Origin: Bombus terrestris
Lineage: Eukaryota > Arthropoda > Insecta > Hymenoptera > Apidae
DNA length: 64,000 nt
Assembly (NCBI RefSeq): GCF_910591885.1
Contig: NC_063273.1
Location: 1 to 64,000 of the forward strand
Direction: 5' to 3'
Of the stretch, positions 37,112 to 48,426 are shown in pieces; positions within the stretch are counted from its first letter, which is position 1, and each line of letters opens with the position of its first letter. The translations under genes were made by a program, and so were the position numbers. The notes under the pieces were generated by a model, which ran no database searches, was not told where the DNA came from, and saw only the letters and a list, made by a program, of their open reading frames with translations.

Positions 37112-37793
37112 TTTTTTTTTTTTTTTTTTTTTATACGTGGGGAAATCCTCATGGACACCCGGGCGCCACCAGACGCGTCCGGGTAGTGTCGGACTCTTAC
37201 CGACTAAAACCCCACGATGACCATCCTGGCGTCTTGTGGACTTAGGGTAGGTTCTCTTGCGAATACGACCACCGCTTGTAGTCCGACGCCGCTGGTGTTG
37301 TCCTCCGAGATGTTGTTCCGGAGCCAGAGGCAGGTCATCCACCTCTGGCCACGTCGCCGTTGCCTACTTTCAGCCTCCGGGTCCCCCAGTTGGCGTCCGA
37401 GCTTCGTCCATCTGCAGGTTTCATCGGGGGGAGGGGGGAGAACTCGCCGTTCGGGGGCACCAATCCCTACTAGGCGCTCTTGCCCCCACCCAGCCGGAAA
37501 CTCTCGTCGGCGTACCACGATGTCGCCCACAGGTGGAACGGTTGTCCCCCAAACCGACTTCCTCACCCGAACATCCTCCTGGTGGCCCGTACTGCTTCCT
37601 CCTGGTTTGGGGTGCCCTCTAGTCTCTCCTGGTCCTTGGTGGAATCCGAAAAAACCGGATTTGGTCACCGCAATCCAAAGCGCCAACGTCATCACGGAGC
37701 GGTCACCCATCCCAGACCGCCCCGCAACCTGGGGTGCTTAACTTTCGTGATCTAACGGGAACGAGTGTTTCACCCCAGCCAACGGACGTTGAC
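37112..37793 (-). mobile_element. 5S rRNA-headed telomeric SINE, copy S5
   Basis: 661 bp plus a 21-nt poly(A) tail (T run 37112-37132). 5S head 37682-37793. One visible private change, cttCCTCACCC for cttCCCCACCC (~37562). It is adjacent to S4 with no LINE between them. Confidence 0.9.
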
Positions 37794-37984
37794 AACCTAA
37801 CCCCAACCTAACCCCAACCTAACCCCAACCTAACCCCAACCTAACCCCAACCTAACCCCAACCTAACCCCAACCTAACCCCAACCTAACCCCAACCTAAC
37901 CCCAACCTAACCCCAACCTAACCCCAACCTAACCCCAACCTAACCCCAACCTAACCCCAACCTAACCCCAACCTAACCCCAACC
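37794..37984 (-). repeat. Telomeric 11-bp repeat array T11
   Basis: 191 bp (11x17+4) of pure CCCCAACCTAA between S5 and copy G. Confidence 0.97.
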
Positions 37985-38282
37985 TTTTTTTTTTTTTTTT
38001 TTTTTTTTTTCGTGGAGAAATCCTCATGGACTCCCAGCTGCGAGCAGCATGGGAAGTGTCGGACTCTTACCGACTAAAACTCCACGGTGGTCTTCCAGAC
38101 GGCTGTTCGAGGAGGGCTCAGGGTCTCTTGCGAATACTACCAAGCGCTCCTCGCCGTCTATCTCCCTGCTGGGCGGGAGACTTCCTTGTTAGACAGAAGA
38201 TCGGGGCCGCCAGGGGGGACCACGCCCCCTAGCGCCCCTTTCCTTGGGTCTTGTTACTTCCTTGATGACTCCTTGGGCGCGT

Positions 38283-41200
38283 TCACGGCGGCGGTACCGC
38301 CAGTCCGTGACGCGCGGAGACTCCTTGTTGCCGCGCCCTGCTGGTATGCTGGGCTTTCTCTCTTTCTCTCTCCGCCCGCTCCTTCACGAGCATAACTTGC
38401 TCGCAGAAGGTGCGGACGGCTCTGTACTCCTGGGGCCCCCTGAGCATAGCTTCGATGAGCGTCTCGGGGGCCAATCTCTCGCCGATCTCGAGTCGTAAGA
38501 CACGTCGCGGTACCTCCCACGCCGGGCAAGCCTCCAGCGTGTGCCGCGCCGTGTCCTCCTCCTCCCCACAGTGGTGACAGATGGTCGTCACCTCTCGCCG
38601 GATCTTGAGCAGGTAATCGCCGAACACCCCGTGGCCGGTGAGCACCTGAGTCGTCCTGAATGTGAGCGGGACCCCGCCTTTGTCTCTCCACTTGTCCCAG
38701 TTGGGCAGGACGGCGCGGACGGCCCGATGAGGGCGCATCGCATCCTCTTCCAACAGCTGCGAGTGCCACCGCTCCCATGCTTCTAGTCTTGTTTCCTCCC
38801 GAACGTCCACGGTTGGTGCCGTCGGCGTGGCACGTCGGTCCAAGGTCGCGGCCCTCCGGTGTTCGTACACCCGGCGAAGGGCAAGGGCCTGTAGCTCGAA
38901 CGGGGGGGACGCGGCCAGCACGGTCGCTGTCGCGTAGGACACCGTCCTGTATCCCCTCGCTGCCCGGATGGCGATCGTCCTGTGGAGCCTTCTCACCAGA
39001 GTCCGGTTACGCCGGCTCACCGCCAGATCGTCGGCCCATACGGGCGCTCCGTAAAGGACTCGTGACCGGATCACTCCTTCGTAGAGCCTGCGGACTCCCA
39101 ATCCTGCCCCGCCGATGTTAGGTAAAAGGCCGCACAACGCGTTGGCTGCGGCCGTTACTTTCGGGGCTAAGTACTCAAAGTGTGGCTCGAACGTCCACTT
39201 ACTGTCGACGATCAGGCCCAAGTACTTCATCCGGTGTCCCACAGGGACCTCTTCTCCGTCGATGACTATAGTCGACAGCTCCGCAGGCGGCGTTCCTCTG
39301 CGTCGTTGGTCGTAGAACCACAGGGCTTCCGATTTCGCCGGCGACACGCTCAAGCCGAGTCTTCGAATGGCGTGCACCGCGCATGCCACGGCGGTCTCGG
39401 TCAGGCATGCGGCGTCGTTCCACCAACGTCCGCTGGCCAACACCAGCGTGTCATCCGCGTAGCATATCATGCCAGCCCCCGGCGGCATGGGACTTCGGAG
39501 GACCGAGTCGTAGGCAGTGATCCACAAAATCGGTCCGAGTACCGAGCCCTGCGGCACGCCGCGCTCCACCGGTCTTCGCTCCTTCACGCCGTTTCTGCCT
39601 GTGTAGGTGATCCACCTATCGTTCAGATAGGCCTGAATCACCCTGACGAGGTATGGCGGGGACTCGAAGTGTCGCAGCGCCTCCACGATCCTGCTCCAAG
39701 GAATGGTATTGAAAGCGTTGGAGATGTCCAAGGAGACGGCTACCGCCACCCCTTCTCGCACGACCATGTCCTCCGCCATGGATCTCAGCCTCTTTACCGC
39801 GTCCACGGTCGAGCGGCCCCGGCGAAATCCAAATTGGCTATCGTGCCATCCGGGAATCCGTCTCTCCATGTGTGCCTCCAGGCGGGCGACTATGATCCTC
39901 TCGAAGAGTTTACCCACCTCGTCGAGAAGACACACCGGCCTGTATGCCGATGGCGCGTCCGGCGGTCGACCCTCCTTCCGTAGCAACACGAGTTTCGCCG
40001 TGCGCCACGCCCGAGGATAGGCGCCCTCCTTCAGGCACCTGGAGAACAGGTGCCGCAAACGGGGAGCCAAGATGTCGATCGACTCCGTCCAGACTCGGCC
40101 CGGGATCCCGTCCGGACCCGGCGCCACGTCGCGGGATGCCATCTTCTTCGCGGCTTCGAGCAACTCTTCCTCAGTCACTCGAAGTTCCTCGTTCCAATCC
40201 GTCGGCGCCGTCCCGTCGATGGTGGTAGGGGCTGGCGCGGACGTCTCGTTGTTGTCCCGCCGTGGGAACAAAGTCCCGATGACGTTGTCCAGTAACGCCG
40301 GATCCATGTTTTCGGTCAGCGGGGGGGCCGAAGGTCGCAGTTTCTTCGTAACGATGCGATAGGGCCTCCCCCACGGATCTGAATCGACCAATTCGATCAA
40401 TCGATCCCAACACCGGGCCTTGGCTAGTTTGATCTCCCGTTGGAGAGCGCGTCTCGTTTCTCTGTATTCTTCATAGCGGCGAGAGATCTCCTCCTCGTCG
40501 TGTGTCCGTCTGCGGCGACGCGCCCTTACGAATCTTCTCCGGGCCCGCATGCAACCCGCCCGCATATCGGCTATTTCCGGTGTCCACCAATACACGGAGC
40601 GGTCGCCTCTGTTTCCCGGGGCGGAGCGCGGCATAGAGGCGTCGCATGCCGCGATCATGTATCCGTGGAGTTCGTCAGCCTCCTCGTCGACGCTACCCAA
40701 TGTGGAGGTGGTGGCGGGGGGAGTTGTGGTGTTGTCCCCCCGTGCGTCCCAGCTCCAGGCGGAGACAGTGACCGCCGCCCGCAGCATGTCCTTGTCCCTC
40801 TCCTTCAAGCGCCACCTAGGTGTGGGTGGTGGTGGTCGACGGGACCGGTTCTCCTCTCGTTGTCGTCGGGCACTGCTGTCGCGCGCGGCGGCCTCCCCCT
40901 CCATTTCCATCATTATATAGAGGTGGTCCGATAAGGTCTCCATTCTGTCGGCCACTCTCCATCCGTGGATCTTTCGGTAGAGCCCGGCGGTAGCCCAGGT
41001 AACGTCGACGATGGACGATCCCCTCCACGCCACGCAGGTGCTAGTTGTGCCCCTGTTCACCAGGACCAGTCCGAGCGTCGCGGCCCAGTCTGTCAGCATC
41101 CTTCCGCGGGAGTCCGTCCTGGTGTCCCCCCATTGCGACGAGCGCGCGTTGAAGTCCCCAAGGACGAGTACCTGACGAGGCATGCATCCACGAACGCAGT

Positions 41201-41555
41201 CACCGACCTCGTCCAGGAAGTCCCCGAACGAGGCCACTCCGCTGTTGGGCGAGACGTAAATGCCTACTATCGCGATCCCGTTCCACTCGACGGCGACGAA
41301 GCCGTTACCGCGATCCAGCAGGGCGCCGGGCGAACACAACGCCGGCGTCCATGTTATGGCTGTAGATCCGTTCAGGTCCCCGATCCAGTTGGGGGCGTCG
41401 GGGACGCGATATGGTTCAGCCACCACAGCGAGTGCGACCCGATTCTCCCGTATAGCCTGGAGAAGCAGGTCCTGCGCCCGTCTGGCTCTTCCTATGTTAC
41501 ATTGGAGCAGGCGGTTGAAGTTACTCCGCCAGCTCCATGGCCTCCTCCCGGCCAC
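38283..41555 (-). CDS. ORF2: endonuclease/reverse transcriptase, copy G
   Basis: Intact 1,090 codons, with no amino-acid difference from copy B that I can see, including B's diagnostic DSSARR, SIDILAP, DMVVREG and FNTIPW. All endonuclease, RT and CCHC-finger residues are present. Non-ATG beginning overlapping ORF1. Confidence 0.95.
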   Translation of the reverse strand: MAGRRPWSWRSNFNRLLQCNIGRARRAQDLLLQAIRENRVALAVVAEPYRVPDAPNWIGDLNGSTAITWTPALCSPGALLDRGNGFVAVEWNGIAIVGIYVSPNSGVASFGDFLDEVGDCVRGCMPRQVLVLGDFNARSSQWGDTRTDSRGRMLTDWAATLGLVLVNRGTTSTCVAWRGSSIVDVTWATAGLYRKIHGWRVADRMETLSDHLYIMMEMEGEAAARDSSARRQREENRSRRPPPPTPRWRLKERDKDMLRAAVTVSAWSWDARGDNTTTPPATTSTLGSVDEEADELHGYMIAACDASMPRSAPGNRGDRSVYWWTPEIADMRAGCMRARRRFVRARRRRRTHDEEEISRRYEEYRETRRALQREIKLAKARCWDRLIELVDSDPWGRPYRIVTKKLRPSAPPLTENMDPALLDNVIGTLFPRRDNNETSAPAPTTIDGTAPTDWNEELRVTEEELLEAAKKMASRDVAPGPDGIPGRVWTESIDILAPRLRHLFSRCLKEGAYPRAWRTAKLVLLRKEGRPPDAPSAYRPVCLLDEVGKLFERIIVARLEAHMERRIPGWHDSQFGFRRGRSTVDAVKRLRSMAEDMVVREGVAVAVSLDISNAFNTIPWSRIVEALRHFESPPYLVRVIQAYLNDRWITYTGRNGVKERRPVERGVPQGSVLGPILWITAYDSVLRSPMPPGAGMICYADDTLVLASGRWWNDAACLTETAVACAVHAIRRLGLSVSPAKSEALWFYDQRRRGTPPAELSTIVIDGEEVPVGHRMKYLGLIVDSKWTFEPHFEYLAPKVTAAANALCGLLPNIGGAGLGVRRLYEGVIRSRVLYGAPVWADDLAVSRRNRTLVRRLHRTIAIRAARGYRTVSYATATVLAASPPFELQALALRRVYEHRRAATLDRRATPTAPTVDVREETRLEAWERWHSQLLEEDAMRPHRAVRAVLPNWDKWRDKGGVPLTFRTTQVLTGHGVFGDYLLKIRREVTTICHHCGEEEDTARHTLEACPAWEVPRRVLRLEIGERLAPETLIEAMLRGPQEYRAVRTFCEQVMLVKERAEREREKAQHTSRARQQGVSARHGLAVPPP

Positions 41556-43704
41556 TCGTCACTGCTGATGGTGACTCCGCCCCGGTAGCGTTTCCGCCGT
41601 AGTTCTCGTTGCCGCCGGCGATGGTAGTGATAACGTTGTCGGCGGCGGCGGCAGACCGACGGGTAAGCTGCTCCTTACTTCTCTTGATTTTCGGGGGGGC
41701 ACATGCCACTCCGCCCATCCTGTGTCCGGATGGAGCTCCCAGCCGCTCGCATAAGGGACATTTCGGCGCCAAGGCGGGACATCCCCTGGCGCGGTGCCCG
41801 CTTTCACCGCACCTGTAGCAAAGACGGCTTCTATCCTCAGCGGACGTGCAAGTTGCCCGTACGTGCCCCAACTCCAGGCATTTGAAGCACTGTAAGGGTC
41901 TCTTCGGTATGGCAGAGACCCTCGCGATGGACCACCCCAAGACCACCCTGCCCGCCTGAGCTAGCTTGCGGGCACCGGCCGCCGGACACCTGACCCATGC
42001 CGATCCGAGTCCGCCCCTGGAGACGCCGATCTCGCCGATCCGAACATCCTCGCTGTTGCATCCCGCGGCCAAGGCCAGAGCTTGACGCAGCTCCTCCTTG
42101 CCCATTGAGATGTCCACATTGGTGACTCTCAGCTCGGCTTTGATCGTGGGGGTTCCGACCCTTACCTTGGTCGGGTCCAGAACGTCTGCCAGGCGCGTCG
42201 CAAGGATCGACGCCTTTTCTCTGTCCTTGTCCCTCGGGACTCTGATGACGATGGCGCCCGTCACCGCCTTCTTCATCGTGACGGCCTGCACGCCTATCTC
42301 GCCGAGGGGGATAGCTCTTCTGGCCATCGTTACGACGTCGGCGTACGACATGTTGGCTCCCTCGCTTAGCGTCAGTGTTACCGCGGATGTACTCGGTGCG
42401 CGAGGGAGCTTGACTGTTGGCGACGTCTTTTCCTCCCTGAATGGCTTTTTAACGGTGCCACCGCTGCCCGATTTCGGCGCGCCTCCCATCCTATCTGCCC
42501 ACGGTTTTTGGACAGTCGCTGGTGGCCGGGACTTCTCCTCTCCTCCAGCGGCGTCCAGCTTCCTTTCGGCGATGTTCTTCTGCCCCATCTTACTTTTTCT
42601 CCCTACCACCACGCTCCACCCGCCGTCCTCCCGAGTCCTTGGGGGCGGCGGGGGATCTGTGCGGGCGGGGGGGCGAGTAGCGGAGTATTCCGCGCTCCGT
42701 CGGGTTTCGGGAGTGCTTTGTTGCTGCTGCCGCTGTTGTTGCAGCTGTTGTTGTTGTTGCTGCTGCGGCCTCAATAGACTCCAGAGTTGTCTCTCCACCA
42801 TCTTCGTTATGGAGGGACCCAACTCTTCTAGCTTTCTCTCGAGGGCGTCGAGTCGCGCTTCTTGGGTTGCAGCCTCGACCCGTGGGCGGTCCGCGTCGGC
42901 ACCGCCGCCCCGCAGGCCTTCGATCGCGGGCATAGACCTCCTTGCCAGCTCTCTCCTAAGGGCGGCGTTCTCCTCCTCCAACGCGGACAGTCTCGCCTCC
43001 ACCAGCCTCATCGCCGCGTTGTTGCCGCTGCTGCCCGCTTGTTCTCTCCTTCGCGGGGCCTCGCTCTTCCATGCGGCCGAGATATAGCTTGCCGCTTCCT
43101 TCAGCGCTTTGACGTACGTGCCCTTGAGGTTGGACGATGTGGTCGCCACCTTCATGATCTCGGACACGTGTCTCGTTAATTCCGCGCTGACGTCCGCGGC
43201 CGAACTCGTCCTCACTTGTATCTCCAGATCTTCGGAGACTTCCAAGGTGGCTGTTGTCGCCAGTCTCCTCTTCTTCCCCCTGGATGCGATTGATGCCAGT
43301 GATGAGCGAGACGCGAACGAGGCTACCGATTCTTCGTCGTCCGACCTCGCTCGCTCCCGCGATCCTCCCGCAGCAGATGTTGTCATTGTTGTTGCTCCGT
43401 CTGACGGGGCCGGCGCAAGGAAAACGCTGCCCGCCCGGCACCCGCTTCTCGTCCTCGGAGTTCTCGATGTCTCCATGTATTCTTCCGAGAATAGACTTCT
43501 CGCTTCGCCAGGCGTGGTAACACGTTCGGGGGCCTGGCGGCCCACCCCCGAGCGGCCGTGGTCGTATGTTGACGACGTAGTGGGGCCCACTTGACTACCC
43601 CCGACTACGCCGGTACTGGGGTCTCCCTCCCCTGTACTGTACGTGTTTCTCCTATCTGTTGTGCCTTCCATGGTGAATGAAGTTGTTTCTCGCCGGGTCG
43701 TCAT
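41521..43704 (-). CDS. ORF1, gag-like RNA-binding protein, copy G
   Basis: Intact 727-residue ORF1, apparently the same protein as copy B, including the Trp before the polyQ (RQLWSLL), TTMTTSAAGG and AAADNVITT. Zinc knuckles intact. Confidence 0.92.
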   Translation of the reverse strand: MTTRRETTSFTMEGTTDRRNTYSTGEGDPSTGVVGGSQVGPTTSSTYDHGRSGVGRQAPERVTTPGEARSLFSEEYMETSRTPRTRSGCRAGSVFLAPAPSDGATTMTTSAAGGSRERARSDDEESVASFASRSSLASIASRGKKRRLATTATLEVSEDLEIQVRTSSAADVSAELTRHVSEIMKVATTSSNLKGTYVKALKEAASYISAAWKSEAPRRREQAGSSGNNAAMRLVEARLSALEEENAALRRELARRSMPAIEGLRGGGADADRPRVEAATQEARLDALERKLEELGPSITKMVERQLWSLLRPQQQQQQQLQQQRQQQQSTPETRRSAEYSATRPPARTDPPPPPRTREDGGWSVVVGRKSKMGQKNIAERKLDAAGGEEKSRPPATVQKPWADRMGGAPKSGSGGTVKKPFREEKTSPTVKLPRAPSTSAVTLTLSEGANMSYADVVTMARRAIPLGEIGVQAVTMKKAVTGAIVIRVPRDKDREKASILATRLADVLDPTKVRVGTPTIKAELRVTNVDISMGKEELRQALALAAGCNSEDVRIGEIGVSRGGLGSAWVRCPAAGARKLAQAGRVVLGWSIARVSAIPKRPLQCFKCLELGHVRATCTSAEDRSRLCYRCGESGHRARGCPALAPKCPLCERLGAPSGHRMGGVACAPPKIKRSKEQLTRRSAAAADNVITTIAGGNENYGGNATGAESPSAVTSGREEAMELAE

Positions 43705-43974
43705 CGGGAATCTGTCCTGGTGCCACTCACTCTTTCGCACCCTATCCCGGAAAGTCCGGAGCAGGGTGACAGGGAGCCCCACGAGAAGGTGAGGTGAGTG
43801 GTCTTGACAGGCATGGGCCCACCAACTTCTCCGAAGTTCCTCGCACCGGATCAGCGACCTGACGGGTCCCAGAGGCACCGACCGGCCGCCACCCGACTAT
43901 AGGGGAACATCAGATCCATCGGGGTTTCCCGGGGGGTGGTCCTACGCCCCGAGAACCCATGCCCGCCTCATGCT

Positions 43975-44114
43975 CCCCAACCTAACCCCAACCTAACCCC
44001 AACCTAACCCCAACCTAACCCCAACCTAACCCCAACCTAACCCCAACCTAACCCCAACCTAACCCCAACCTAACCCCAACCTAACCCCAACCTAACCCCA
44101 ACCTAACCCCAACC
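43975..44114 (-). repeat. Telomeric 11-bp repeat array T12
   Basis: 140 bp (11x12+8) of pure CCCCAACCTAA between copy G and S6; the T2 counterpart is 316 bp. Confidence 0.97.
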
Positions 44115-44799
44115 ATTTTTTTTTTTTTTTTTTTTTTTATACGTGGGGAAATCCTCATGGACACCCGGGCGCCACCAGACGCGTCCGGGTAGTGTCGGAC
44201 TCTTACCGACTAAAACCCCACGATGACCATCCTGGCGTCTTGTGGACTTAGGGTAGGTTCTCTTGCGAATACGACCACCGCTTGTAGTCCGACGCCGCTG
44301 GTGTTGTCCTCCGAGATGTTGTTCCGGAGCCAGAGGCAGGTCATCCACCTCTGGCCACGTCGCCGTTGCCTACTTTCAGCCTCCGGGTCCCCCAGTTGGC
44401 GTCCGAGCTTCGTCCATCTGCAGGTTTCATCGGGGGGAGGGGGGAGAACTCGCCGTTCGGGGGCACCAATCCCTACTAGGCGCTCTTGCCCCCACCCAGC
44501 CGGAAACTCTCGTCGGCGTACCACGATGTCGCCCACAGGTGGAACGGTTGTCCCCCAAACCGACTTCCCCACCCGAACATCCTCCTGGTGGCCCGTACTG
44601 CTTCCTCCTGGTTTGGGGTGCCCTCTAGTCTCTCCTGGTCCTTGGTGGAATCCGAAAAAACCGGATTTGGTCACCGCAATCCAAAGCGCCAACGTCATCA
44701 CGGAGCGGTCACCCATCCCAGACCGCCCCGCAACCTGGGGTGCTTAACTTTCGTGATCTAACGGGAACGAGTGTTTCACCCCAGCCAACGGACGTTGAC
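44115..44799 (-). mobile_element. 5S rRNA-headed telomeric SINE, copy S6
   Basis: 661 bp plus a 23-nt poly(A) tail (T run 44116-44138) with an extra A at 44115 at the telomeric junction, the only irregular 3' junction in the set. 5S head 44688-44799. In the stretches compared it reads the same as S1, its positional counterpart in the duplicated block. Confidence 0.9.
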
Positions 44800-44858
44800 A
44801 ACCTAACCCCAACCTAACCCCAACCTAACCCCAACCTAACCCCAACCTAACCCCAACC
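44800..44858 (-). repeat. Telomeric 11-bp repeat array T13 (innermost)
   Basis: 59 bp (11x5+4) of pure CCCCAACCTAA between S6 and copy H. The last telomeric repeat seen before the interior satellites. Confidence 0.97.
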
Positions 44859-45154
44859 TTTTCTTTTTTTTTTTTTTTTTTTCGTGGAGAAATCCTCATG
44901 GACTCCCAGCTGCGAGCAGCATGGGAAGTGTCGGACTCTTACCGACTAAAACTCCACGGTGGTCTTCCAGGCGGCTGTTCGAGGAGGGCTCAGGGTCTCT
45001 TGCGAATACTACCAAGCGCTCCTCGCCGTCTATCTCCCTGCTGGGCGGGAGACTTCCTTGTTAGACAGAAGATCGGGGCCGCCAGGGGGGACCACGCCCC
45101 CTAGCGCCCCTTTCCTTGGGTCTTGTTACTTCCTCGATGACTCCTTGGGCGCGT

Positions 45155-48100
45155 TCACGGCGGCGGTACCGCCAGTCCGTGACGCGCGGAGACTCCTTGT
45201 TGCCGCGCCCTGCTGGTATGCTGGGCTTTCTCTCTTTCTCTCTCCGCCCGCTCCTTCACGAGCATAACTTGCTCGCAGAAGGTGCGGACGGCTCTGTACT
45301 CCTGGGGCCCCCTGAGCATAGCTTCGATGAGCGTCTCGGGGGCCAATCTCTCGCCGATCTCGAGTCGTAAGACACGTCGCGGTACCTCCCACGCCGGGCA
45401 AGCCTCCAGCGTGTGCCGCGCCGTGTCCTCCTCCTCCCCACAGTGGTGACAGATGGTCGCCACCTCTCGCCGGATCTTGAGCAGGTAATCGCCGAACACC
45501 CCGTGGCCGGCGAGCACCTGAGTCGTCCTGAATGTGAGTGGGACCCCGCCTTTGTCTCTCCACTTGTCCCAGTTGGGCAGGACGGCGCGGACGGCCCGAT
45601 GAGGGCGCATCGCATCCTCTTCCAACAGCTGCGAGTGCCACCGCTCCCATGCTTCTAGTCTTGTTTCCTCCCGAACGTCCACGGTTGGTGCCGTCGGCGT
45701 GGCACGTCGGTCCAAGGTGGCGGCCCTCCGGTGTTCGTACACCCGGCGAAGGGCAAGGGCCTGTAGCTCGAACGGGGGGGACGCGGCCAGCACGGTCGCT
45801 GTCGCGTAGGACACCGTCCTGTATCCCCTCGCTGCCCGGATGGCGATCGTCCTGTGGAGCCTTCTCACCAGAGTCCGGTTACGCCGGCTCACCGCCAGAT
45901 CATCGGCCCATACGGGCGCTCCGTAAAGGACTCGTGACCTGATCACTCCTTCGTAGAGCCTGCGGACTCCCAATCCTGCCCCGCCGATGTTAGGTAAAAG
46001 GCCGCACAGCGCGTTGGCTGCGGCCGTTACTTTCGGGGCTAAGTACTCAAAGTGTGGCTCGAACGTCCACTTACTGTCGACGATCAAGCCCAAGTACTTC
46101 ATCCGGTGTCCCACAGGGACCTCTTCTCCGTCGATGACTATAGTCGACAGCTTCGCAGGCGGCGTTCCTCTGCGTCGTTGGTCGTAGAACCACAGGGCTT
46201 CCGATTTCGCCGGCGACACGCTCAAGCCGAGTCTTCGAATGGCGTGCACCGCGCATGCCACGGCGGTCTCAGTCAGGCATGCGGCGTCGTTCCACCATCG
46301 TCCGCTGGCCAGCACCAGCGTGTCATCCGCGTAGCATATCATGCCAGCCCCCGGCGGCATGGGACTTCGGAGGACCGAGTCATAGGCAGTGATCCACAGA
46401 ATCGGTCCGAGTACCGAGCCCTGCGGCACGCCGCGCTCCACCGGTCTTCGCTCCTTCACGCCGTTTCTGCCTGTGTAGGTGATCCACCTATCGTTCAGAT
46501 AGGCCTGAATCACCCTGACGAGGTATGGCGGGGACTCGAAGTGTCGCAGCGCCTCCACGATCCTGCTCCAAGGAATGCTATTGAAAGCGTTGGAGATGTC
46601 CAAGGAGACGGCTACCGCCACCCCTTCTCGCGCGACCATGTCCTCCGCCATGGATCTCAGCCTCTTTACCGCGTCCACGGTCGAGCGGCCCCGGCGAAAT
46701 CCAAATTGGCTATCGTGCCATCCGGGAATCCGTCTCTCCATGTGTGCCTCCAGGCGCGCGACTATGATCCTCTCGAAGAGTTTACCCACCTCGTCGAGAA
46801 GACACACCGGCCTGTATGCCGATGGCGCGTCCGGCGGTCGACCCTCCTTCCGTAGCAACACGAGTTTCGCCGTGCGCCACGCCCGAGGATAGGCGCCCTC
46901 CTTCAGGCACCTGGAGAACAGGTGCCGCAAACGGGGAGCCAAGGTGTCGATCGACTCCGTCCAGACTCGGCCCGGGATCCCGTCCGGACCCGGCGCCACG
47001 TCGCGGGATGCCATCTTCTTCGCGGCTTCGAGCAACTCTTCCTCAGTCACTCGAAGTTCCTCGTTCCAATCCGTCGGCGCCGTCCCGTCGATGGTGGTAG
47101 GGGCTGGCGCGGACGTCTCGTTGTTGTCCCGCCGTGGGAACAAAGTCCCGATGACGTTGTTCAGTAACGCCGGATCCATGTTTTCGGTCAGCGGGGGGGC
47201 CGAAGGTCGCAGTTTCTTCATAACGATGCGATAGGGCCTCCCCCACGGATCTGAATCGACCAATTCGATCAATCGATCCCAACACCGGGCCTTGGCTAGT
47301 TTGATCTCCCGTTGGAGAGCGCGTCTTGTCTCTCTGTATTCTTCATAGCGGCGAGAGATCTCCTCCTCGTCGTGTGTCCGTCTGCGGCGCCGCGCCCTTA
47401 CGAATCTTCTCCGGGCCCACATGCAACCCGCCCGCATATCGGCTATTTCCGGTGTCCACCAATACACGGAACGGTCGCCTCTGTTTCCCGGGACGGAGCG
47501 CGGCATAGAGGCGTCGCATTCCGCGATCATGTATCCGTGGAGTTCGTCAGCCTCCTCGTCGACGCTACAAAATGTGGCGGTGGTGGAGGGGGGGTTGTGG
47601 TGTTGTCCCCCCGTGCGTCCCAGCTCCAGGCGGAGACAGTGACCGCCGCCCGCAGCATGTCCTTGTCCCTCTCCTTCAAGCGCCACCTAGGTGTGGATGG
47701 TGGTGGTCGACGGGACCGGTTCTCCTCTCGTTGTCGTCGGGCACCGCTGTCGCGCGCGGCGGCCTCCCCCTCCATTTCCATCATTATATAGAGGTGGTCC
47801 GATAAGGTCTCCATTCTGTCGGCCACTCTCCATCCGTGGATCTTTCGGTAGAGCCCGGCGGTAGCCCAGGTAACGTCGACGATGGACGATCCCCTCCACG
47901 CCACGCAGGTGCTAGTTGTGCTCCTGTTCACCAGAATCAGTCCGAGCGTCGCGGCCCAGTCTGTCAGCATCCTGCCGCGGGAGTCCGTCCTGGTGTCCCC
48001 CCATTGCGACGAGCGCGCGTTGAAGTCCCCAAGGACGAGTACCTGACGAGGCAGGCATCTACGAACGCAGTCACCGACCTCGTCCAGGAAGTCCCCGAAC

Positions 48101-48426
48101 GAGGCCACTCCGCTGTTGGGCGAGACGTAAATGCCCACTATCGCGATCCCGTTCCACTCGACGGCGACGAAGCCGTTACCGCGATCCAGCAGGGCGCCGG
48201 GCGAACACAACGCCGGCGTCCATGTTATGGCTGTTGATCCGTTCAGGTCCCCGATCCAGTTGGGGGCGTCGGGGACGCGGTATGGTTCAGCCACCACAGC
48301 GAGTGCGACCCGATTCTCCCGTATAGCCTGGAGAAGCAGGTCCTGCGCCCGTCTGGCTCTTCCTATGTTACATTGGAGCAGGCGGTTGAAGTTACTCCGC
48401 CAGCTCCATGGCCTCCTCCCGGCCAC
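45155..48426 (-). pseudogene. ORF2 with single-base deletion, copy H
   Basis: Endonuclease frame from 48426 to ~47590 and linker/RT/finger frame from ~47590 to 45155. They are broken by loss of one base in a G-rich run at about 47588-47594 (intact copies: ggcggggggagttg; here: ggaggggggg-ttg). The site is ~280 codons in, in the Thr/Pro-rich linker after the endonuclease. RT motifs (GVPQGSVLGP, YADD) and the CCHC finger are intact in the 3' part. Extra substitutions nearby (CSVDEEAD, IAECDASMPRSV, CMWARR, KKLRP preceded by VM) show it is more decayed than C. Confidence 0.92.

Larger units (their letters stand above)
37985..43974 (-). mobile_element. TRAS-like non-LTR retrotransposon, copy G (complete, near-identical to B)
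   Basis: 5,964 bp plus a 26-nt poly(A) tail (T run 37985-38010), the same tail length as B. I found only a handful of differences from B, for example gcgcaTgcc at ~39385 (B: gcgcaCgcc), tgccTacta at ~41265 (B: tgccCacta) and gggtccCag at ~43868 (B: gggtccGag). With S6 and H to its right it repeats the order B-S1-C. Confidence 0.95.
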
